Below are positions 7,598 to 13,779 of a stretch of 15,321 nt of DNA, in pieces. Source of the DNA: Pirellulaceae bacterium. GTDB taxonomy: Bacteria > Planctomycetota > Planctomycetia > Pirellulales > Pirellulaceae. Location of the stretch: NCBI GenBank assembly GCA_020846515.1, contig JADLDX010000776.1:1-15321 (forward strand), given 5' to 3'. The notes beneath the pieces were generated by a model. It saw only the letters and a program-made list of their open reading frames with translations, did no database searches and was not told where the DNA came from. How positions within the stretch are numbered: the stretch's first letter is position 1; each line of letters starts with the position of its first letter. The translations under genes were made by a program, and so were the position numbers.

Positions 7598-8015
7598 TCG
7601 CAGTTTTATCCGCAGTTAACGAAGTGGGTAGGCCCAGGGCGACGACGGGCTGGTCCAACGGGGGTGTGAGAGGTTGAATGGCTAAGTTCAATTGAGCGGC
7701 CAGGCTGGGGCCGACCCCGGGTCCTTTTTGCAAGTCGGCTGACGTCTGGAAAGGGCCATAAGTTTCTCGATGATGGATGATGCGGGTGGCCAAGGCCGGC
7801 CCCACACCAGGGATGCAGCCCAGTTCGGCCGCGCTGGCTTGATTGATGTCAATACCAAGAGCGGGATAGAGCCGTGCATCCAATGGACCGGGCACATCCC
7901 CGGGCGATGAAGTGTCGTGCCATACGGATCGCGAACATACCAAGAGCAGCCCGGCACCCAGCACGATCCAACCACCTACATGACGCGTCACTGGCGTGTC
8001 CCTGCGTCGCTCCAT
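7590..8015 (-). CDS. ComEA-like helix-hairpin-helix membrane protein
   Basis: A small membrane-anchored DNA-binding protein of 141 residues from the chosen start. After a basic N-terminus (MERRRDTPVTRHVGG) comes one membrane segment ('WIVLGAGLLLVCS'), a short linker, then 'DINQASAAELGCIPGVGPAL' followed by 'ATRIIHHRETYGPFQTSADL' and 'GPGVGPSLAAQLN'. This is the paired helix-hairpin-helix fold of ComEA, which in competent bacteria binds incoming DNA outside the membrane. The start is uncertain: the frame continues to an ATG at 8102 and a TTG at 8168. The ATG at 8015 is preferred because GGAA precedes it and the membrane segment then sits near the N-terminus. Its stop lies inside uvrB's start region, so the two are probably one transcript. 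No comEC or other competence gene is seen, so DNA uptake is only a family-based guess. Confidence 0.82.
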   Translation of the reverse strand: MERRRDTPVTRHVGGWIVLGAGLLLVCSRSVWHDTSSPGDVPGPLDARLYPALGIDINQASAAELGCIPGVGPALATRIIHHRETYGPFQTSADLQKGPGVGPSLAAQLNLAIQPLTPPLDQPVVALGLPTSLTADKTAND

Positions 8016-8170
8016 AGCGTTTCCATCATCTACATGGCGCACTGATGAATCTACTGCACAATCCATAAGAGTGTGCAGAGCCATTTTCCTTCGTCGCTCC
8101 ATTGTAGGCTCGTCGACCACGCGTGGGCAGTAGAGTAGGATTGGCACAGGCCTGGAAGCAGTCCCCAAAA

Positions 8171-8200
8171 ACCAACCGCGATCCCTGATACCAACCGCGA
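8171..8200. repeat. Pair of 11-bp direct repeats before nadC
   Basis: ACCAACCGCGA occurs at 8171-8181 and again at 8190-8200, 19 bases apart start to start and ending 8 bases before the nadC ATG. The spacing is close to two helical turns. It could be an operator for nadC or the divergent comEA-like gene, but no known NAD regulator site was recognised, and chance is possible. Confidence 0.45.
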
Positions 8201-8208
8201 GTAGAGCA

Positions 8209-9171
8209 ATGATGAGAGATTATCACCAGCAGGAGCGAGACGCGATTTTGCGAGACAGTGTGGAGCAGTTGACCCGGTTGGCAATCCGTGAGGATTTGGG
8301 CCGAGGTTTTGATATCACTACGCTGGCGATCGTACCAGAAGAATTGCCCGCGACTGCTGATATCATAGCGCGCGTCCGTGGCGTGGCGGCCGGAATTGAA
8401 TTGATTCCATGGATTGTGGAGTGCCTGCAGGCCACCGTGACGGTGGAAATCCGCGTGCGAGACGGCGAAGAATTTAAGCCTGGACAATGCCTGGCTACGC
8501 TCGGGGGAAATGCCCGGGACGTCCTGACGTGTGAACGCACCATCTTAAATTTTCTCGGTCGATTGTGTGGCATCGCCAGTTGGACGGCTGAGCATGTTGC
8601 GTTGGTTGCTGATCTGCCTGTTCGCATTTACGATACGCGGAAGACCACCCCCGGCTGGCGGCATTTGGAAAAGTACGCAGTGCGTTGTGGTGGTGGGCAC
8701 AATCACCGAGGCAGTTTGAACGAAGCGATTTTGATTAAAGACAATCATCTAGCCTGCTACGAGCGGGCTCGCGGAACGGTGCTCTTGCCCAGTGAAGCGG
8801 TCACACTGGCCCGTGAATTTTTGAAGACAGCCCCCGCTCCCAGTCGATCCACCGGCGGCACCGTCGATGAGGAGCCGATTATCGAAGTCGAGGTGGATTC
8901 GCTGGATGGACTGAAAGATGCCTTGACCGTATTGCCGGACATCGTACTGCTGGACAATATGCAGCCCGATTGCCTTCGGGAAGCTGTTCAGATCCGAAAT
9001 GAAAAGGCGCCTGCGGTGGAACTGGAGGCTAGCGGCGGCGTCAATCAAAAGACACTGCGCAGCATTGCCTTAACCGGCGTAGAGCGGATCAGTTTGGGCG
9101 CATTGACGCACTCAGCGGTGAATTTAGATCTGGGGCTCGATTGGCGATTAGCGCAGTCAGAGGAGCAATAA
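8209..9171 (+). CDS. nadC: Nicotinate-nucleotide pyrophosphorylase (quinolinate phosphoribosyltransferase)
   Basis: NadC joins quinolinate and PRPP to give nicotinate mononucleotide, CO2 and pyrophosphate, the entry of de novo made precursor into NAD synthesis in the cytosol. The 320-residue protein shows 'REDLGRGFDITT' (27-38), 'CERTILNFLGRLCGIAS' (108-124), 'YDTRKTTPGWRHLEKYAVRC' (141-160) then 'GGGHNHR' (161-167), 'IKDNH' (176-180), 'IEVEVDSL' (225-232), 'LLDNM' (247-251), 'ELEASGGV' (271-278) and 'ISLGALTHS' (294-302). These supply the substrate-binding Arg, Lys, Glu and Asp residues of the family. An additional loop (about 207-223, Ser/Gly/Thr/Pro rich) makes it longer than the usual 280-300. 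Two consecutive ATGs at 8209 and 8212 leave the exact start open. nadA and nadB are not nearby. Confidence 0.97.
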   Translation: MMRDYHQQERDAILRDSVEQLTRLAIREDLGRGFDITTLAIVPEELPATADIIARVRGVAAGIELIPWIVECLQATVTVEIRVRDGEEFKPGQCLATLGGNARDVLTCERTILNFLGRLCGIASWTAEHVALVADLPVRIYDTRKTTPGWRHLEKYAVRCGGGHNHRGSLNEAILIKDNHLACYERARGTVLLPSEAVTLAREFLKTAPAPSRSTGGTVDEEPIIEVEVDSLDGLKDALTVLPDIVLLDNMQPDCLREAVQIRNEKAPAVELEASGGVNQKTLRSIALTGVERISLGALTHSAVNLDLGLDWRLAQSEEQ

Positions 9172-9237
9172 AACAGCGGACGAGATGGACTGGCCAATGA
9201 GTACTTTGTATCCGACCCACAAGTCGAGCAAACTGGT

Positions 9238-9243
9238 TATAAT
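9238..9243 (+). promoter_or_regulatory. Possible -10 box upstream of glgC
   Basis: A perfect TATAAT lies in the 249-base gap between nadC and glgC, about 178 bases before the glgC ATG. The expected -35 position (around 9215-9220, ACCCAC) is poor, so this is weak evidence. No terminator hairpin or small gene was seen in the gap. Confidence 0.3.
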
Positions 9244-9420
9244 TCGCGTCGTGTCTGCCTGTCACGGTCTGCCAGCAACGGGCCATGCTCGATGATTGGC
9301 AGTGGAAGAATCGTTGGGGATAGTTGTCAAACCACGATTTGCAATTCCAGACACGTCGTATAGATGCGTGGGCGGCACATTACCTTTAGGCATCTCCTTA
9401 AGGCATCTGAAAGTCTAATC

Positions 9421-10728
9421 ATGGTTAACATAGATCCTCGATCGGTCATTGCGTTGATTTTGGGTGGTGGGCGTGGGACTCGTTTGTCTCCTTTGACGAA
9501 GATACGCGCCAAACCGGCGGTGCCACTGGCGGGGAAATACCGTTTGATTGACATCCCCATTTCCAACTGCATCAACAGCAACATCAACCGGATCTTTGTG
9601 CTGACGCAGTTTTTGTCCGTGTCGCTGCACCGTCACATTCGCCAGACCTATCGTTTTGACAATTTCAGCGGTGGTTTTGTGGAGTTATTGGCTGCGCAGC
9701 AGACGATGGAAGGGGGCACCGATTGGTATCAGGGTACGGCCGACGCGGTGCGTAAGAACCTGCGGCACCTGGATCAGCAAAATTTGAAGTATGTGCTGAT
9801 TCTGAGCGGTGACCAGTTGTACCGCATGGATTACATGGACATGCTACGTACGCACTTGGAAAATAAGGCTGATGTGACCATTGCGGCCATCCCTGTTGAT
9901 CGCAAGATGGCCCCCAGTCTGGGAGTGATGCGCTGCGATGAAACTGGGCGGGTCGAGGGATTTCTGGAGAAACCGCAGACGGATCGCGAGATAGACATGG
10001 TGCGTACGGCGCCCGAATGGATCGATGCTCGGGGCATTGAATCGCGAGGTCGCGATTGTCTGGCCAGCATGGGTCTATACATCTTCAATCGCGACTTGTT
10101 ATTCGACGTGCTCAACAAGACAACCTACGAAGACTTTGGTAAAGAAGTTTTCCCCGCGGCGATTCGATCGCGACGTGTGCAGGTTCACTTGTTCGACGAC
10201 TACTGGGAGGACATCGGTACGATTCGCGCGTTTTACGAGGCGAACTTGAGCCTGGCAAATCCGAATCCACCGTTCGATTTTGTCAGCCCAGCAGCGCCTG
10301 TGTACTCGCGAGCACGATTTCTGCCGCCGTCGCTGATGTCAGGCGCTACCATCCGCAATAGCTTGATTGCCGATGGTTGCCGCATCGGCAAGGGTACAGT
10401 TATCGAGAACTGCGTGATCGGTTTGCGGTGCTCGATTGGCGAAGGCGTGACGATTCGCGACAGCATTTTGATGGGGGCTGACTACTACGAAACGCCCGAT
10501 GAGTTGGCGGAGAATATCAAGCTGGGACGACCGCCGGTCGGCATCGGCAATGGTTCGTCCGTTACAGGTTCCATTCTTGATAAGAATTGCCGAGTGGGTG
10601 CCAATGTAGTGATTGCCAACCCTCGCAATTTGCAGGACAGCGATGAATACGAGCCGTGTCAGATTCGCGATGGCATTCCGATTTTGGTGAAGGACGCTTC
10701 ACTGGCCGACGGTTGGCAAATGACATGA
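9421..10728 (+). CDS. glgC: Glucose-1-phosphate adenylyltransferase (ADP-glucose pyrophosphorylase)
   Basis: GlgC makes ADP-glucose from ATP and glucose 1-phosphate, the committed step of bacterial glycogen synthesis. The 435 residues carry the nucleotide-binding 'LILGGGRGTRLSPLTKIRAK' (12-31), 'PAVPLAGKYRLIDIPISNC' (32-50), 'WYQGTADAVRKN' (102-113), 'SGDQLYRMDYMDM' (129-141), glucose-1-phosphate site 'FLEKP' (181-185), 'ASMGLYIF' (215-222) and 'YWEDIGTI' (261-268). A left-handed beta-helix of hexapeptide repeats follows to the C-terminus. The wording resembles cyanobacterial and plant enzymes more than the E. coli one. An upstream in-frame ATG at 9364 exists, but 9421 gives the family N-terminus and has GAAAG seven bases before it. 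The leader holds a direct repeat AGGCATCT (9388-9395, 9401-9408). No glgA, glgB or glgP is in the window. Confidence 0.96.
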   Translation: MVNIDPRSVIALILGGGRGTRLSPLTKIRAKPAVPLAGKYRLIDIPISNCINSNINRIFVLTQFLSVSLHRHIRQTYRFDNFSGGFVELLAAQQTMEGGTDWYQGTADAVRKNLRHLDQQNLKYVLILSGDQLYRMDYMDMLRTHLENKADVTIAAIPVDRKMAPSLGVMRCDETGRVEGFLEKPQTDREIDMVRTAPEWIDARGIESRGRDCLASMGLYIFNRDLLFDVLNKTTYEDFGKEVFPAAIRSRRVQVHLFDDYWEDIGTIRAFYEANLSLANPNPPFDFVSPAAPVYSRARFLPPSLMSGATIRNSLIADGCRIGKGTVIENCVIGLRCSIGEGVTIRDSILMGADYYETPDELAENIKLGRPPVGIGNGSSVTGSILDKNCRVGANVVIANPRNLQDSDEYEPCQIRDGIPILVKDASLADGWQMT

Positions 10729-10763
10729 GCCCGCCTGGGGCGGATTGTTACGTTGTCGGCCAG
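10702..10763 (+). terminator. Nested hairpins spanning the glgC stop
   Basis: CTGGCCGAC (10702-10710) pairs perfectly with GTCGGCCAG (10755-10763). Between them, CCGCC (10731-10735) pairs with GGCGG (10739-10743) around TGG. The glgC stop codon (10726-10728) lies inside the outer pair. There is no clear U-run, so this may be an RNA 3'-end structure or a weak or Rho-dependent terminator rather than a standard intrinsic one. Confidence 0.4.
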
Positions 10764-10830
10764 TAAATATTAGTTATCATGCTGGCTCCTTGGCGATGAC
10801 AATCCTCTCTTCCCGGCGGGAACAATCAAC

Positions 10831-11940
10831 ATGAGCAAAAAGTTCAAAGTGGCAATGGTGGGACTGGGCTTTGGCGCCGAGTTCATTCCGATTTATCAAC
10901 GTCATCCTTTGGGCACAGTTGAAGCCATTTGTCGGCGCAACGAAGCGGAGTTGAATGCGGTCGGTGACCGGTTTGGCATTGCCAAACGATACACCAAGTA
11001 CGAGCAGGTGTTGTCCGACCCGGACATCGACTTTGTGCATATCAACTCGCCGATTCCCGACCACGGATGGATGTCGCTGGAGGCGCTGAAGGCCGGCAAG
11101 CACGTCATGTGTACCGTGCCCATGTCGACTTCCATCGACGAGTGTGAGCAGATTTGCCAGTTGGTACAAGATACGGGACTAAAGTACATGATGGCCGAGA
11201 CGGTCGTCTACAGTCGCGAGTTCTTGTTCATCAAGCAGATGTACGAGCGAGGAGAGCTTGGCAAAATCCAGTATATGGCCGCGTCCCATCCTCAGGATAT
11301 GGACGGTTGGCCAGAGTATTGGGAGCGCATGATTCCCATGCACTACGCCACGCACGTGGTCAGTCCCGTTTTGGGCTTGGTCAACGGACGGGCGGAGTAT
11401 GTCAGTTGTTTTGGCTCGGGCACAATTCGAGAGGACCTGGCCAAAAAGTCTGGTAACAAGTACGCCGTCGAGTCCTGTCATATCAAGATCAAAGACTCAG
11501 ACATCAGTGCGCATATCTGGCGTTTCCTGTTCGACACGGCTCGGCAGTATCGTGAAAGCTTCGATGTCTACGGCACCAAACAAAGTTTTGAATGGTCGCT
11601 CGTCGAAGGTGAGCCTCACGTGCTGCATACGGCCAAGAAGCCGGAGCATGAGATAGCCAGCAAGATCGAAGTTCCAGACTTCGCTCATTTGCTGCCCAAG
11701 GAAATCCAGATGTTCACGCAGTCGATCCAAGACGCAGAGCACCTGTCGTTCATTCAAGGTGGCGGTCATGGTGGATCGCACCCACACTTGGTCAACGAGT
11801 TCCTGTCCGCCTTGAGTGAAGACCGTGATCCGTGGCCCAACGCGGTTCAATCGGCCAATTGGACGTGCGTAGGCATCTGTGCTCACCAATCGACTGAGCA
11901 GGGTGGCAAGATTGTCGAGTTGCCCAAGTTCACGCTGTAA
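10831..11940 (+). CDS. Gfo/Idh/MocA-family oxidoreductase lacking the EKP lysine
   Basis: This 369-residue protein has the NAD(P)-binding Rossmann start 'KVAMVGLGFGAEFIPIY' (6-22), the 'YEQVLSDPDIDFVHINSP' segment (57-74) and the alpha/beta C-terminal domain of sugar and inositol dehydrogenases. 'MHYATHVVSP' (170-179) carries the His residues near the usual active site. The family's catalytic EKP motif is replaced: 'GKHVMCTVPMSTS' (89-101) has Val96 where Lys is expected. I recall this CTVPM form in planctomycete relatives, so it may define a subgroup with altered or lost dehydrogenase chemistry. A weak GGCGGGAA precedes the ATG. It follows glgC by 102 bases on the same strand, with nested hairpins between, so co-transcription is uncertain. 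The substrate is unknown. No signal peptide or twin-arginine motif is present, so it is cytosolic. Confidence 0.92.
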   Translation: MSKKFKVAMVGLGFGAEFIPIYQRHPLGTVEAICRRNEAELNAVGDRFGIAKRYTKYEQVLSDPDIDFVHINSPIPDHGWMSLEALKAGKHVMCTVPMSTSIDECEQICQLVQDTGLKYMMAETVVYSREFLFIKQMYERGELGKIQYMAASHPQDMDGWPEYWERMIPMHYATHVVSPVLGLVNGRAEYVSCFGSGTIREDLAKKSGNKYAVESCHIKIKDSDISAHIWRFLFDTARQYRESFDVYGTKQSFEWSLVEGEPHVLHTAKKPEHEIASKIEVPDFAHLLPKEIQMFTQSIQDAEHLSFIQGGGHGGSHPHLVNEFLSALSEDRDPWPNAVQSANWTCVGICAHQSTEQGGKIVELPKFTL

Positions 11941-11943
11941 ACT

Positions 11944-11970
11944 GTGGACGAATCGCTCCGCGACTCGTCA
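11944..11970 (+). repeat. 27-bp palindromic repeat, left copy
   Basis: Its core, CGAATCGCTCCGCGACTCG (11949-11967), can form an 8-bp stem with one mismatch around TCC. The same 27 bases occur inverted at 12174-12200 with 24 of 27 identical. It begins 3 bases after the stop codon of the oxidoreductase gene and could mark its transcript end. Confidence 0.75.
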
Positions 11971-11999
11971 TTCTTCTGTATTTGAGTGCTTGACGTTAG

Positions 12000-12139
12000 C
12001 TGGACAGCGCCACTTTGAATCGAATTCACAGTGATTCGCTGCTATTTCTTAGATATTAGCCGTTTTGGCGTTAGCCACGGTTTTCGCTGAAAAAACCGGG
12101 GCTAACGCCCAGCGGCTGATTCAAAGTGGCGCTGTCCAA
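12000..12139. mobile_element. 140-bp MITE-like palindromic element, copy 2
   Basis: The partner of the element at 2858-2997 (5 substitutions in 140, no gaps). Here the terminal inverted repeats match at 21 of 22 positions, and the element is bracketed by identical TTAG tetramers (11996-11999 and 12140-12143), consistent with a 4-bp target duplication. The internal hairpin, with arms GGCGTTAGCC and GGCTAACGCC, is intact. It carries no open reading frame of note. It sits in the 351-base gap between the converging oxidoreductase and Gly-rich protein genes, inside the inverted 27-bp repeats. Confidence 0.87.
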
Positions 12140-12173
12140 TTAGGAAGGATGAAAAAAGGGAGTGACGCGGGGG

Positions 12174-12200
12174 TGACGAGTCGCGGAGCGACTCGCCTAC
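12174..12200 (-). repeat. 27-bp palindromic repeat, right inverted copy
   Basis: The core CGAGTCGCGGAGCGACTCG (12177-12195) is a perfect 8-bp stem around GGA. Read on the minus strand it matches the left copy at 11944-11970 at 24 of 27 positions. It directly abuts the A-run next to the terminator at 12207-12233. Confidence 0.75.
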
Positions 12201-12206
12201 AAAAAA

Positions 12207-12233
12207 ATTGGCCGGGGTTTTACCCCGGCCAAT
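12207..12233. terminator. Bidirectional intrinsic terminator
   Basis: A perfect 11-bp stem, ATTGGCCGGGG (12207-12217) and CCCCGGCCAAT (12223-12233), with a TTTTA loop. On the minus strand it is followed directly by a run of T (complement of the seven A at 12201-12207); on the plus strand by TGATTTTTCTTT. It can end transcripts from the Gly-rich protein gene (whose coding region stops at 12292) and from the oxidoreductase side. Confidence 0.92.
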
Positions 12234-12291
12234 GATTTTTCTTTAGAACCGTACCTAGCCGCATTCGAATTCGGCTGGTCGCAGTCATGTG

Positions 12292-13485
12292 TTACGGAAC
12301 GACCAGCGAGGCAGCCACAGTATCGAAGCCGTCGTCATCCGAGGCCAGAGCTGCTACGCCGGCGGCCAAGCCACCGATCCCTAGCAAGCCACCGATACCA
12401 CCAATGCCGCCGATACCACCACCTCCGGCTCCGCCACCAGCACCGCCGCCAAAGCCACCACCGGCTCCGCCACCAGCGAAGCCGCCGGGGCCAGCGAATC
12501 CGCCGCCAGGAATTGGGAAGAAGCCAGGTTCTTCAATCACGACAGGATCAACTAGTTCTGCGTTGCCGAAATCATCGGCTGGAACCAATTCAACGTTTAG
12601 CGAGTCGGCTGGCGGCTGAACAGCAGTCACCAAGCGTGTGCTTGCCGAAGCTTTCTGAGCCAGGCCGGCGCCGTCGATCGCTTGGAATGAGCCAGCTGCG
12701 ATACCATCTTTACCGGCTACCACGAAGTCATAAACACCAGGCGACATGCTGGCCACTTGGAACTCACCTCTTGCATTGGTTGGTTCATGACCGACGATCA
12801 CGCCGTTCTTCAGAATGTGGACCACATTGCCGCTGAGGTCTTCGCCGTTGAGACCATTGGGCTTGGAAACGCGACCGGCCAGCAAACCATTGGCTCGCAG
12901 CGCGATTTGGGAGTTATCGCTGAATCGTCGAGCATCACCTACAGGGTCGGTGCGGAAGTCAGGATAAACTGCTTCGCCATTGCCAGGCACGGTGTGGGCG
13001 CGGAAGACTTCATTGATAATTGGGCCGTAGGTCGTTGTCCCGTAGACGACAAAGTCCGAATCCAACCGAGTTGACGCGCCGGCTGGCAGTACGTGTAAGG
13101 CAAACGCGGCTATTGTTCGGTCCGAACGACCGATCAAGCCGTAGGTGCCAACGCCAAGTCCTGGAAGGACAAAGCGTCCTTCAGGATCGGTGATCACATT
13201 TGCTACTGGCGCGCCATTGCGGCTCAGGTGCAACGTAACTCGTTCCACAGGTCGCGAAGTGCCTTCAGCCGTCAACTGAGCGACTTGTCCACGCACGCTA
13301 CCGCTGGCGTCCAGAACTACCCACTCTTCTTGATGAAGCGGGTTGAGGTGATTCTCTGCCGTAGACGCTGTTGACGCCGGTAGGGGCACCACATCCTGGG
13401 CAGGGGGTAGCGATTCTTGCGCATTGACTGGCACCGAGCACAGCATAGCGGCGAAAAAACTGAGTAGTGCGAAGCGATGCTTCAT
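12292..13485 (-). CDS. Exported protein with two carboxypeptidase-regulatory-like domains and Gly-rich tail
   Basis: The 397 residues start with a clean signal peptide (MKHRFALLSFFAAMLCSVPV, cleavage likely after NA22). Two beta-sandwich modules of the carboxypeptidase-regulatory/Cna-B type are visible: about 61-120 ('VRGQVAQL', 'DPEGRFVLPGLGVGTYGLIG') and about 199-262 ('LAGRVSKPNGLNGEDLSG', 'NARGEFQVASMSPGVYDFVV'). Residues 326-375 are a Gly/Ala/Phe then Gly-Ile run (GGGFAGPGG to GGIGGIGGIGG). A hydrophobic 'LLGIGGLAAGVAALAS' and acidic 'DDDG' follow near the C-terminus, perhaps a surface or membrane anchor. AAGAGG sits 5 bases before the ATG, one of the best ribosome sites here. It has its own promoter (13569-13597) and terminator (12207-12233), so it is a single-gene unit. 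Function unknown; an envelope or surface structural role is inferred. Confidence 0.85.
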   Translation of the reverse strand: MKHRFALLSFFAAMLCSVPVNAQESLPPAQDVVPLPASTASTAENHLNPLHQEEWVVLDASGSVRGQVAQLTAEGTSRPVERVTLHLSRNGAPVANVITDPEGRFVLPGLGVGTYGLIGRSDRTIAAFALHVLPAGASTRLDSDFVVYGTTTYGPIINEVFRAHTVPGNGEAVYPDFRTDPVGDARRFSDNSQIALRANGLLAGRVSKPNGLNGEDLSGNVVHILKNGVIVGHEPTNARGEFQVASMSPGVYDFVVAGKDGIAAGSFQAIDGAGLAQKASASTRLVTAVQPPADSLNVELVPADDFGNAELVDPVVIEEPGFFPIPGGGFAGPGGFAGGGAGGGFGGGAGGGAGGGGIGGIGGIGGLLGIGGLAAGVAALASDDDGFDTVAASLVVP

Positions 13486-13568
13486 GGCAGCCTCTTGGAT
13501 GGGGACAAGCTCTCTAAGCGAACTGTATCGATTAAATGTTTTGTGCTAGCAACTCGTATACGGGCTCT

Positions 13569-13597
13569 AGTGTAAGCGCAGCTTACGTAATCGTCAA
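13569..13597 (-). promoter_or_regulatory. Sigma70-like promoter for the Gly-rich exported protein
   Basis: On the minus strand, TTGACG (13597-13592) and TACACT (13574-13569) are separated by exactly 17 bases, a good match to TTGACA-N17-TATAAT. The -10 box ends 84 bases before the gene's ATG at 13485, giving a leader of roughly 75 bases. Confidence 0.65.
13572..13586. promoter_or_regulatory. Palindrome overlapping the -10 box, possible operator
   Basis: GTAAGC (13572-13577) and GCTTAC (13581-13586) form a perfect 6-bp inverted repeat around GCA. It lies in the spacer and overlaps the -10 box of the promoter at 13569-13597. A bound repressor here would block polymerase. The regulator is unknown. 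Confidence 0.4.
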
Positions 13598-13682
13598 TTA
13601 TTAACTCTGCAGTTTTACAAAACGATTCGCGGCAAGTCCAGGCGACTCGCCCTTTTGGTGTTGCGTTTGATTGTTCGGCCGG

Positions 13683-13695
13683 GGGGCGGTGCCCC
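13683..13695. terminator. Short GC hairpin downstream of the coiled-coil gene
   Basis: GGGGC (13683-13687) and GCCCC (13691-13695) pair around GGT, about 85 bases past the stop of the minus-strand gene at 13780. There is no U-run, so it is at best a weak terminator. The rest of the 294-base gap 13486-13779 holds the promoter at 13569-13597 and no recognisable gene. Confidence 0.25.
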
Positions 13696-13779
13696 TTACC
13701 TGATCGATCGAACTGGTCAATTACGTGTCTACTCCTGAGTACTTGGCAACTATTGAGCCAGTCAAGCCTAAGGCGGCGA

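Noticed and set aside
9364..9420. Upstream ATG at 9364 as the glgC start
   Set aside because: The added 19 residues (MRGRHITFRHLL...) do not belong to the family, whose proteins start a few residues before LILGGG; the ATG at 9421 also has a better upstream purine run.
12380..12500. Repeated CCACC/GCCACC units suggesting a microsatellite or CRISPR-like array
   Set aside because: The units are irregular and simply encode Gly/Ala runs of the exported protein; there are no spacers.
12287..12619. Plus-strand Pro-rich frame of 110 codons
   Set aside because: It is the mirror of the Gly-rich region of the minus-strand exported protein; GGN codons read backwards give Pro and Ala.
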